9,515 nucleotides of DNA from Bordetella parapertussis (GTDB lineage: Bacteria; Pseudomonadota; Gammaproteobacteria; Burkholderiales; CAIKXV01). Location: contig CAMDXD010000139.1 in assembly GCA_945877995.1 (NCBI GenBank), forward strand, positions 1 through 9,515, read 5' to 3'. The translations under genes and the position numbers were made by a program. Below the pieces are notes generated by a model. It made no database searches. It saw only the letters and a list, made by a program, of their open reading frames with translations, and was not told where the DNA came from. Numbering within the stretch: position 1 is the first letter of the stretch; every line of letters starts with the position of its first letter. Positions 1 through 5,724 of this stretch are shown here, piece by piece.

Positions 1-731
1 CTCTCCTCGCCCAGCGTCTCGATGCGCAGGTCGTTCAGCAGCAGCCGCGCGGTGGCATAGCTGTACCCGGGCTCCTGCTCGATCAGCGCACGGGCCGACA
101 GGACCGCCGACTTGCGCACTTCGCCGATCGGCACGCCGTCGTACAGGTCGCGCAGGGTCGCGTCCATGATCGCGCCGGCGTTCGTCTCGGGCAGTCCCTG
201 GCAGGCCTCCTCGATCAGACCCTGCAGCCATGCGAAATCGAGCGGCACGAGTTCGCCGTCGACCTTCACCCGGATCGGCGCAGCGACCGCGGGCGCGCCG
301 GCGGCCGGTTGCGCCTTGCGCAGTTCGGCGCGGGTACGCGCGCGCTCTTCTCGGTAGAGGACGTACGAGCGTGCCACTTCGTGCAGGCCCGACCGCATCA
401 GTGACAGTTCGACCTGGTCCTGGATATCCTCGATATGGAAGGTGCCGCCGTGGGGCTGCCGCCTCAGCAGTGCGTTGATTGCCATGCTGGTCAACTGAGC
501 GACCTGCTCGCGTACGCGCGCAGAACCCGCCGCCTGCGAACCGTCGACGGCCAGGAAGGCCTTGGTCATTGCGACGGCAATCTTGCCGGGCTCGAAGCTG
601 ACCACGGCCCCGTTGCGGCGGATGACCTTGTACTGCGCGTAGCGTGCATCGGCCGGTGCAAGCGCCGCCTCGGTGACGGATACCGGCATCGCCGGCGTGG
701 CCTGAGGCGAAAGTTCGCTCGCTGTCTGCAT
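1..731 (-). CDS. nrdA: Ribonucleoside-diphosphate reductase class Ia, alpha (large) subunit, N-terminal part
   Basis: The gene is cut by the left edge; 243 codons of the N-terminus are present. NrdA reduces ribonucleoside diphosphates to deoxyribonucleotides together with the radical-bearing NrdB subunit. The visible part is regulatory: an ATP-cone at about residues 35-130 (VIRRNG, SFEPGKI, then FHIEDIQDQVE and VARSYVLYREER), a short Ala/Pro linker, and a second, shorter cone-like unit at about 154-235 (IRVKVDGELVPLD...). Two N-terminal cones are familiar from NrdA of Pseudomonas and betaproteobacteria, where the first is the dATP/ATP activity switch. The second may be degenerate; this is inference. 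The catalytic barrel with its active-site cysteines lies outside the window. The ATG at 731 is chosen because GGAG (739-742) lies 7 nt upstream. Transcription probably starts near 930, giving a leader of about 200 nt with NrdR-like boxes and a strong hairpin. nrdB would be expected further left. Confidence 0.95.
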   Translation of the reverse strand, partial: MQTASELSPQATPAMPVSVTEAALAPADARYAQYKVIRRNGAVVSFEPGKIAVAMTKAFLAVDGSQAAGSARVREQVAQLTSMAINALLRRQPHGGTFHIEDIQDQVELSLMRSGLHEVARSYVLYREERARTRAELRKAQPAAGAPAVAAPIRVKVDGELVPLDFAWLQGLIEEACQGLPETNAGAIMDATLRDLYDGVPIGEVRKSAVLSARALIEQEPGYSYATARLLLNDLRIETLGEE

Positions 732-782
732 TGCTTGTCTCCAGTTCGATACGTCGGAAAAACGGCGGCTCCTGACGGGCGG

Positions 783-809
783 CGGGCTGGCGGTGGCACC
801 GCCTGCCCG
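783..809 (-). other. Strong GC hairpin in the nrdA leader
   Basis: Five plus six base pairs, CGGGC and GGCGGT on the + strand against ACCGCC and GCCCG, are interrupted by one T/T (A/A in RNA) mismatch and closed by a 3-nt loop. It lies in the predicted nrdA leader, about 52 nt before the start codon. No U-run follows directly in the nrdA direction; a T5 run comes about 18 nt later. It is therefore not a classical terminator. Its role is unknown, and in such GC-rich DNA it could be chance. Confidence 0.45.
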
Positions 810-850
810 GACCCGCACCGTGGTCCGCTGTTGTCGCGCAGACCCGGGCG

Positions 851-866
851 GCCCCATATCTTGTGT
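851..866. promoter_or_regulatory. Possible third NrdR box upstream of nrdA
   Basis: GCCCCATATCTTGTGT matches the NrdR-box consensus (acaCwAtATaTwGtgt) at 12 of 16 positions, including the central ATAT-like core and the full right half TTGTGT. Its start lies 53 bp from the next box (904), about five helical turns, so all three boxes would face the same side of DNA. It lies well downstream of the predicted transcription start, which is unusual, so this one is the less certain of the two 12/16 matches. Confidence 0.4.
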
Positions 867-903
867 ACAAACCCGCCCCGCCTCGCTATACCTACCCGGT
901 CAC

Positions 904-919
904 CCACAACATCTAGTGG
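904..919. promoter_or_regulatory. NrdR box (downstream member of a tandem pair)
   Basis: CCACAACATCTAGTGG is an imperfect palindrome with CCAC/GTGG arms and the core CwA-N-AT-N-TwG; it matches the NrdR consensus at 12 of 16 positions. NrdR is the ATP-cone, zinc-finger repressor of ribonucleotide reductase genes and binds tandem boxes. The partner palindrome at 935-950 starts 31 bp away, the typical three-turn spacing. It sits around +20 of the predicted nrdA transcript. The nrdR gene itself is not in the window. Confidence 0.6.
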
Positions 920-934
920 CTGCACGTTGATCTT

Positions 935-950
935 TCCCTAATTCTAGGGA
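935..950. promoter_or_regulatory. Palindrome over the nrdA -10 box, probable NrdR box
   Basis: TCCCTA-ATTC-TAGGGA has perfect 6-bp arms. It keeps the outer CwA....TwG core of an NrdR box but matches the full consensus at only 9 of 16 positions. What supports it is position: it overlaps the predicted -10 hexamer (941-946) and lies exactly 31 bp from the better box at 904-919. Bound protein here would occlude RNA polymerase. It could instead be the operator of another regulator. Confidence 0.5.
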
Positions 951-968
951 TTTCGACCGGTTCGTCAA
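941..968 (-). promoter_or_regulatory. Sigma-70 promoter of nrdA
   Basis: On the minus strand a -35 box TTGACG (963-968) is followed after 16 bp by a -10 box TAGAAT (941-946); each differs from consensus at one base. An A7 tract at 980-986 on the same strand lies where an UP element would be. Transcription would start near 928-934, about 200 nt before the nrdA ATG. The promoter gives nrdA its own transcription independent of ampD. Confidence 0.65.
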
Positions 969-1098
969 GCCAGTAACGGTTTTTTTCACGGGCCAGCCCT
1001 GCCCCGGCCGGCGTGCACCGATGCCGTGCTACCGCAAACCCCGGACGGTCTGCAGCCTGCCCCCGCCAGGATGGACGCCGTGCTGTCTGCCTGGTGCG

Positions 1099-1650
1099 TC
1101 AGCCCGCCATCGCGGCGTGCAGGCGCTGCCAGTCGAAGCAGCGCCCCGGATCGGTCTTGCGGCCGGGGGCGATGTCGCTGTGGCCGGCAACATCGCCGAG
1201 CGGATACCGGCTGCGCAGCGTCCGCACCAGGCGCCCGAGCACGTCGTACTGCACGCGCTCGAACGGGTCCTCGTCGCTGCCTTCGAGTTCGACCCCGATC
1301 GAATAATCGTTGCACCGGGCACGTCCCCGGAAACTCGACACGCCAGCGTGCCAGGCACGTTTGCCGCACGCAACGAACTGGATCAGTTCGCCGTCGCGCC
1401 GGATCAGGAAATGGGCAGACACGCGCAGGCCGCGCAAGGGTCCGAAATACGGATGGGCATCCGGGTCCAGCCGGTTCAGGAACAGGTCGACGATCGCGTC
1501 GCCGCCGTAGACCCGCGGCGGCAGGCTGATGTTGTGCACCACCAGCAGGTCCAGCGTCGTGCCCCGCGGACGGGCATCGAAATTGGGCGAAGGCACCTGG
1601 CGCGCGGCGCGCACCCGCCCGGAGCGGTCGATCGTGGCCGGCGCGGTCAC
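1099..1650 (-). CDS. ampD: 1,6-anhydro-N-acetylmuramyl-L-alanine amidase AmpD
   Basis: AmpD is a cytoplasmic zinc amidase that removes the stem peptide from 1,6-anhydro-MurNAc-peptides during peptidoglycan recycling; its loss derepresses AmpR-controlled beta-lactamase in bacteria that have it. The protein is an Amidase_2 domain throughout. Zinc ligands fit His39 (LLVVHNIS), His157 and Asp167 (AGHSDIAPGRKTDPG), with Glu121 (SIGVELEG) as the likely catalytic residue and Lys165 as the conserved active-site lysine. There is no signal peptide, as expected of the cytosolic enzyme rather than a periplasmic AmiD. The GTG at 1650 is chosen because it gives 183 residues, the length of E. coli AmpD, and sits 19 bp after the pilR stop with a GGGGCG stretch upstream; the only upstream ATG in frame would run deep into pilR. 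No ampR or ampC is in view, so only the recycling role can be inferred. Confidence 0.93.
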   Translation of the reverse strand: MTAPATIDRSGRVRAARQVPSPNFDARPRGTTLDLLVVHNISLPPRVYGGDAIVDLFLNRLDPDAHPYFGPLRGLRVSAHFLIRRDGELIQFVACGKRAWHAGVSSFRGRARCNDYSIGVELEGSDEDPFERVQYDVLGRLVRTLRSRYPLGDVAGHSDIAPGRKTDPGRCFDWQRLHAAMAG

Positions 1651-1669
1651 GCTCGCCCCGCGCCCACCG

Positions 1670-3016
1670 TCATTCGATGCCAAGCCGCTCCATCCGGTAG
1701 CGAAGCTGGCGCAGCGAGATGCCGAGGATCCTGGCCGCTGCCGTCCGGTTGTAGCGGGTCTTCTCGAGGGCTTCCAGGATCGCCCGCTTCTCGAGGGTGG
1801 CGAGGTAGTCTTCCAGGGGCAGGCTGCGGATGTCGGCAACATCGACCGACACGGGCTTCAGTTGCAGGTCGTCGCGGCTGATCTCGCTGCCCGAGCACAG
1901 CGCGAGTGCCCGCTCAAGGACGTTCTCGAGTTCACGCACGTTTCCCGGGAATGGATAGCCCTCGAGCGCGCGCAGCGCAGCGGCCGACAGCGCCGGGGCG
2001 CGGGTGCCATCCTGCGCGCCGCGCCGCCGGAGGAACTCCCCGGCAAGCAGGCCGATATCCTCCGGCATGTCGCGCAGCGCGGGCATCTTCAGTTCGATCA
2101 CGTTCAGCCGGTAGAACAGATCCTGCCGGAAGCGCCCGGCCTTCACTTCCTCGGCGAGGTCCTTGTGCGTGGCCGAGATCACCCGGACGTCGACCGGATC
2201 CTCCTGCGGCGAGCCGACCTTGCGCACGCGCTTTTCCTGGATCGCACGCAGCAGCTTGACCTGCATCAGCAGCGGCAGTTCGGCCACTTCGTCGAGGAAC
2301 AGCGTGCCTCCATCGGCCGCCTGGAAGAATCCGCCGCGCTCGCTGTCGGCACCCGAGAACGCGCCCTTGCGATAGCCGAAGAACTCGCTCTCGACCAGGT
2401 TTTCCGGAAGCGCGCCACAGTTAACCGGAACGAACGGACGCTCGTGGCGCACGCTCTTCTGGTGGATCAGCTTGGCCGCGAGCTCCTTGCCGCAACCGGA
2501 TTCGCCCGAGACGTGGATAGGTGCCTGGCTGCGCGCGAGACGATCGATCATCTGCCGCGTCTGGCACATCGTCGCGCTCTCGCCGAGCAGCGCATGCGCG
2601 ATCGGCGCGCCACCGACGGGCACCTCGCCGCGGGCCGTCGCATCCTTGTCTTCGGAAAGTTTCAGCGCCGACTTGACCAGCGCGCGCAGCTGATTCACCT
2701 GCACCGGCTTGGACAGGTAGTCGAAGGCACCGGCCTTGAGCGAGGCCACGGCGTTCTCGGCGCTGCCAAAGGCGGTGATCACCGCCACTGGCATCTGCGG
2801 CCAGAAGCGCGAGGTGTACTCGAGCAGGGCAAGTCCGTCACCGTCGGGCAGCCGCATGTCGGTCAGGCAAACGTCGTAATGGTGCTTCTGCAGCAACCGG
2901 CGCGCCTCGAATTCGCTCTCGGCCGCGTCGGTGGTGAGGCCCATCCGGTTGAGCGTGAGGCTCAGCAGTTCGCGGATATCCGCCTCATCATCGACGATCA
3001 GGGCGCGCGCGCTCAT
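1670..3016 (-). CDS. pilR: Sigma-54-dependent response regulator of type IV pilus genes, PilR
   Basis: An NtrC-type activator of 448 residues. The receiver domain (about 5-118) has the acidic pair Asp9/Asp10, phospho-acceptor Asp53, Thr81 and Lys103. The AAA+ domain (about 142-375) has Walker A GESGCGKE (171-178), Walker B TLFLDE (238-243) and the sigma-54 contact loop at 218-223. The Fis-type helix-turn-helix occupies about 420-448 (RTAAARILGISLRQLRYRME). In relatives PilR is phosphorylated by PilS and drives sigma-54 transcription of pilA. The adjacent sensor kinase and overall resemblance support PilR over other NtrC-family members. The contact loop reads GAFSGA rather than GAFTGA; serine is a conservative change, so activity is probably kept. 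The ATG at 3016 starts directly at the receiver beta strand; no strong Shine-Dalgarno is visible, which may mean coupling to pilS 69 bp upstream. ampD follows after 19 bp. Confidence 0.93.
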   Translation of the reverse strand: MSARALIVDDEADIRELLSLTLNRMGLTTDAAESEFEARRLLQKHHYDVCLTDMRLPDGDGLALLEYTSRFWPQMPVAVITAFGSAENAVASLKAGAFDYLSKPVQVNQLRALVKSALKLSEDKDATARGEVPVGGAPIAHALLGESATMCQTRQMIDRLARSQAPIHVSGESGCGKELAAKLIHQKSVRHERPFVPVNCGALPENLVESEFFGYRKGAFSGADSERGGFFQAADGGTLFLDEVAELPLLMQVKLLRAIQEKRVRKVGSPQEDPVDVRVISATHKDLAEEVKAGRFRQDLFYRLNVIELKMPALRDMPEDIGLLAGEFLRRRGAQDGTRAPALSAAALRALEGYPFPGNVRELENVLERALALCSGSEISRDDLQLKPVSVDVADIRSLPLEDYLATLEKRAILEALEKTRYNRTAAARILGISLRQLRYRMERLGIE

Positions 3017-3036
3017 CGGTGCCGGTTCGTCCGCGC

Positions 3037-3056
3037 CAGGCCCGCATGCGGCCCTG
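3037..3056 (-). other. Imperfect palindrome in the pilS-pilR spacer
   Basis: Twenty bases centred on GCATGC pair end to end with one mismatched couple (positions 5 and 16). On the transcript this could fold as CAGG/CCUG plus CCG/CGG around a small loop, 20 nt before the pilR ATG. It has no U-run and is not a terminator. It might influence pilR translation or mRNA processing; chance is possible. Confidence 0.3.
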
Positions 3057-3085
3057 CCGGGTATACGGAATCCACGGGATGGACT

Positions 3086-4708
3086 TCATGCATGATTCGC
3101 CTCCGCTGCAGCCTGGCATTGCAGGGTGAACCGGGTCGGTGGTGGCCCGGCAGCGAACTCGAGCGTACCGCCATTGGCGTCGGCCAGTTCGCGCGCCAAG
3201 TATAGACCGAGCCCGGTGCCGCTACTGACCGTGGTGAAGAACGGTTCGAACAAGTGCGCCTGCACGGCCGCCGGGATATCCGGGCCATCGTCGAGCACGT
3301 CGATGAACACGCTCGCCGCCTCGCCGCGGCGCGCCACGATGCGGATGCTGCCGGCGGACTGGCTGCCATGGCGCAGTGCATTGCGGCAGAGGTTCCACAT
3401 CAACTGGTTCAGGTGGCTGCGATCGAACGGCACGTCGAGCGGTCCCTTGGCGTCGACCGCCAACACAGACCGATCGATTCGTTCGTTGTCGCAGAACTCG
3501 GTCGCGAAGGTACCGAGGTAGCTGCTCAACTCGACGATCTCGCGATGCACGCGGTCGCGCCGGTTCAGCTTCAGCACTTCCTGCACCATGCCGTCGATCC
3601 GTTGCGTGTTGTCATGAATGATCTGCAGCAGGCGCGCATCGGTGGCGGTTGCAGATTCGGTTTCCTGCAGCAATTCGGTCGCATGGTTGATCGCCGACAG
3701 CGGATTGCGGATCTCGTGCGCGATGTTCGCGGTGAGCCGGCCCAGGGCCGCCAGCTTCAGCTGCTGCGCCTCGGCCTGGATGCGCGACAGATCCTCTAGG
3801 AACAGCACCGACCGCCCGACCGCGCCGCCACCGACCGGAACCGTGCGCAGGCCGACCTCGCGCAGGGCGGGCTTGCCGAACTGCGGCAGCCGCAGCGGCT
3901 TCGCCAGCGGCACCCGGTCGCGCTGCCAGCGCGCATGGGCCTCGGCCACCAGCGGCGAATACTCGCTCAGCGTGGCCAGGCGTTCCGGCAGGCCACGCCC
4001 GCCGAGCAGGTCGACCGCCCGGCCATTGATCTGGCGGATGATGCCTCGCTCGTCGACCACCACCACGCCGTCCTGCATGTCCTGGATGATCAGCTTGTTG
4101 ACCTCGGCGAGGTTCGCGAGGTCGACGCCTCGCTGCGCCGCCAGGCGCTCGCTCGCGACTGCGTAACGCGCGAGGGAGCGTGTCAGGAACGCAGTGGCGA
4201 AGTAGCAGATGCTGAGTAGCCCCGCCTGCACGAACTGCGCGGAACCGTCCGGTGCCGACAGGACACTCCACGCCTGCTCGCCGAGCACCGCCAGCGAACC
4301 CACCGCCGCGTAGAACAGCATCATCCGGCCGCGGCTGATCAGCGCAGCGCCCGCCTGCGACGCCAGCAGCAGCAAGCCGAGCCCGCTCGAGATGCCGCCG
4401 CTTGCGTGCATCGCCAGCACGATGAACAGCGCGTCGGCCAGGGCGTGCGTGGTGAGCTGGGTCTCGAAATCGGGCTTGCGCGCGAGGATCCCCAGGAAGG
4501 CACCGGCCGAGAACACGGCATAGAGGCCCATCGCCCAGAGGAACAATTCCGGCTGGCTGCGCCCGAACAGCATCTGCCGGTCGAGCAGCCATATCGCGAG
4601 CATCACCACCGGCACCAGGCACCGGTAGACGTTGAAGTACAGCAGCGACCGCCAGAAGTCGTCGCGGGAGGCATCGCCCGCACTCGCGACCACCATGGCA
4701 CCGGCCAT
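3086..4708 (-). CDS. pilS: Membrane sensor histidine kinase PilS
   Basis: A 540-residue inner-membrane kinase that in relatives senses pilin in the membrane and phosphorylates PilR. The N-terminal part (about 20-180) holds about six hydrophobic segments (e.g. 31-42, 55-75, 90-100, 108-124, 129-145, 160-175). A PAS domain follows (about 200-305; IIQDMQDGVVVVDERGII). The HisKA domain has the phospho-acceptor His331 in IAHEIRNPLSAI, and the ATPase domain has the N box (WNLCRNALRHG, Asn439/Asn443), F box (LFEPFFTT, 486-493) and G2 box (GTGLGL, 497-502). The G1 box reads DDGPD (473-477), with Asp477 where DxGxG normally has glycine; this could weaken ATP binding. The ATG at 4708 is 2 bp after the preceding stop, implying translational coupling. 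pilR follows 69 bp downstream. Confidence 0.94.
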   Translation of the reverse strand: MAGAMVVASAGDASRDDFWRSLLYFNVYRCLVPVVMLAIWLLDRQMLFGRSQPELFLWAMGLYAVFSAGAFLGILARKPDFETQLTTHALADALFIVLAMHASGGISSGLGLLLLASQAGAALISRGRMMLFYAAVGSLAVLGEQAWSVLSAPDGSAQFVQAGLLSICYFATAFLTRSLARYAVASERLAAQRGVDLANLAEVNKLIIQDMQDGVVVVDERGIIRQINGRAVDLLGGRGLPERLATLSEYSPLVAEAHARWQRDRVPLAKPLRLPQFGKPALREVGLRTVPVGGGAVGRSVLFLEDLSRIQAEAQQLKLAALGRLTANIAHEIRNPLSAINHATELLQETESATATDARLLQIIHDNTQRIDGMVQEVLKLNRRDRVHREIVELSSYLGTFATEFCDNERIDRSVLAVDAKGPLDVPFDRSHLNQLMWNLCRNALRHGSQSAGSIRIVARRGEAASVFIDVLDDGPDIPAAVQAHLFEPFFTTVSSGTGLGLYLARELADANGGTLEFAAGPPPTRFTLQCQAAAEANHA

Positions 4709-4710
4709 GC

Positions 4711-4929
4711 TCAGTGCAACCGCTCGTGTTCCCGGCTGCAGAATCGCGCGCCGCGCGCCTCCACGCTCTCAGCCTTGGGCAGGAACACGCCGCAATGCGC
4801 GCAACGGACCATATCCTCGACCGGCCGGCCCGCCTGCTGTCGGTCGCGGCGGGCCGCGGCACGTGCCTTCCCGGTGACCATCCAGACGATCACCGCGATC
4901 ACCGTGATCAGCACCAGGTACTTGATCAA
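4711..4929 (-). CDS. Small PP0621-type membrane protein with a zinc-knuckle tail
   Basis: A 72-residue protein. Residues 2-19 form one hydrophobic segment (IKYLVLITVIAVIVWMVT), then comes a very basic stretch (KARAAARRDR) that would hold the C-terminus in the cytoplasm. The tail carries Cys43-x2-Cys46 and Cys64-x3-His68, a plausible single zinc site (CAHC ... FCSREH). Proteins of this shape are known as the PP0621 family and are often found next to pilS; their function is unknown to me. The start is TTG at 4927-4929, with a weak AGG 6 nt upstream; it is favoured because it begins exactly at the membrane segment and no ATG is available. It lies 22 bp after the CMD-family gene and ends 2 bp before pilS, so its dosage is probably tied to PilS. 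Confidence 0.8.
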   Translation of the reverse strand: MIKYLVLITVIAVIVWMVTGKARAAARRDRQQAGRPVEDMVRCAHCGVFLPKAESVEARGARFCSREHERLH

Positions 4930-4951
4930 CGTGGCCTGTTTCGCGGATGCG

Positions 4952-5491
4952 TCACTGGCCCGGCGCCTCGGGGTCCATGTGCAGTGCTTCCAGGAAGCGC
5001 GAAACCATGTTGTAGGCGCCTACGGTGGCGGTCAGTTCGACCATCTGGCGCGCATCGAAGAACCGCGCAGTCGCGTCGAATACGGCGTCGGGAACGTGGA
5101 TTTCGCGCGTCATCGAGTCGGCGAAGGCAATCACTGCCCGCGCCCGATCGTCGAACAGGCCCGCAGGTGGCAACCCCAGCGCAGGCAGCGTGCGCAAGGC
5201 ATCGAGTTGCGTGTCGGACATGCCTTCCTTGCGCGCAAACGGAAGGTGGGCAGCGAATTCATAGGGCGCGTCATTGATGACGGCCACGCGCATGATCGCG
5301 AGTTCGGTGTACAGCGCCGGAACCAGGCACTGCTGGCGGATCGCCGTCAGCAGGTGCAACCACCCTTCTGCCACCGGCGGGCTGTTCATCAGCATCCGGT
5401 AGAGGTTGAGCATCTTGCCCCCGCGCTGTTCGCGGATACGACGGGCAAGGTCCGGATGGTCTGACTCTTCGGCGTAGGCCACTCGGGCCAT
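4952..5491 (-). CDS. Carboxymuconolactone decarboxylase / AhpD-like family protein
   Basis: A 179-residue all-helical protein of the CMD/AhpD superfamily. The core is seen at about 60-95: YTELAIMRVAVINDAPYEFAAHLPFAR, with the family pattern RE(L)-...-YE-x3-H (Glu63, Glu78, His82). It lacks the CxxC redox pair of AhpD peroxidases; the only cysteine is Cys55, so peroxidase activity through a disulfide is unlikely. The substrate cannot be told from sequence. The ATG at 5491 is chosen because GAGG (within GTGAGGTGTCC) lies 6 nt upstream; the GTG four codons earlier overlaps that site. The gene begins only 26 bp after the tRNA-Pro 3' end, with no terminator between, and leads the PP0621-pilS-pilR-ampD group. 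Confidence 0.85.
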   Translation of the reverse strand: MARVAYAEESDHPDLARRIREQRGGKMLNLYRMLMNSPPVAEGWLHLLTAIRQQCLVPALYTELAIMRVAVINDAPYEFAAHLPFARKEGMSDTQLDALRTLPALGLPPAGLFDDRARAVIAFADSMTREIHVPDAVFDATARFFDARQMVELTATVGAYNMVSRFLEALHMDPEAPGQ

Positions 5492-5517
5492 TGGACACCT
5501 CACGGGATCAAGGCGCC

Positions 5518-5594
<77 letters not shown>

Positions 5595-5610
5595 AATTTA
5601 CGCAACGACA

Positions 5611-5641
5611 ACAATACGACAGTGCTGGTGATGCGAAGCAA
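5611..5641 (-). promoter_or_regulatory. Candidate promoter of tRNA-Pro and the downstream operon
   Basis: On the minus strand a -10-like TATTGT (5611-5616) lies 16 bp before the tRNA 5' end, with a -35-like TTGCTT (5636-5641) upstream. The 19-bp spacing is longer than ideal. Transcription would begin near 5604. A perfect palindrome overlaps the -35 element. No other promoter is evident before the CMD-family gene. Confidence 0.35.
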
Positions 5642-5651
5642 GTGCACTTGC
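5638..5651. repeat. Perfect 14-bp palindrome upstream of tRNA-Pro
   Basis: GCAAGTGCACTTGC is identical to its reverse complement. It lies in the 130-bp stretch between ispB and tRNA-Pro and overlaps the candidate -35 box. The absence of a loop and of a T-run argues for a protein-binding site rather than a terminator. The factor is unknown. Confidence 0.5.
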
Positions 5652-5679
5652 CTCCCGGACGGAATCGCGCTAAATCGCT

Positions 5680-5687
5680 CCCCCCCC
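5680..5687. repeat. Homopolymeric C8 tract
   Basis: Eight consecutive C residues on the + strand (G8 in the ispB/tRNA direction) in non-coding DNA 38 bp after the ispB stop and about 85 bp before tRNA-Pro. Such tracts can slip in length during replication. It is the only homopolymer of this length I noticed. Confidence 0.8.
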
Positions 5688-5724
5688 CTTCGCCCTGCCG
5701 GGACGTTGGCGACCAGTTGCCCGG

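Larger units (their letters stand above)
732..1098. other. Non-coding region between ampD and nrdA
   Basis: These 367 bases hold no convincing gene. From the nrdA side they contain the GGAG ribosome-binding site (739-742), a long perfect-looking hairpin (783-809), NrdR-like boxes (851-866, 904-919, 935-950) and a sigma-70 promoter (941-968) preceded by an A7 tract on the minus strand (980-986). From about 987 to 1098, just after ampD, I see nothing I can name. In particular there is no hairpin followed by a T-run in the minus direction, so an ampD terminator is not evident and some read-through into nrdA is possible. Confidence 0.7.

Noticed and set aside
970..987. T7 run as a + strand terminator
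   Set aside because: No stable hairpin precedes it and no + strand gene ends there; on the minus strand it is an A-tract next to the nrdA -35 box.
1651..1842. ampD starting at the ATG at 1842
   Set aside because: It would overlap pilR by over 170 bp and add 64 residues that are pilR coding in another frame; the GTG at 1650 gives the family length.
1529..3205. A 558-codon open frame on the + strand antisense to pilR
   Set aside because: It mirrors pilR codon for codon in GC-rich DNA, shows no recognisable domain, and begins and ends inside neighbouring genes; pilR on the other strand is unmistakable.
5492..5503. GTG start at 5503 for the CMD-family gene
   Set aside because: The GTG is itself part of the Shine-Dalgarno region that serves the ATG at 5491.
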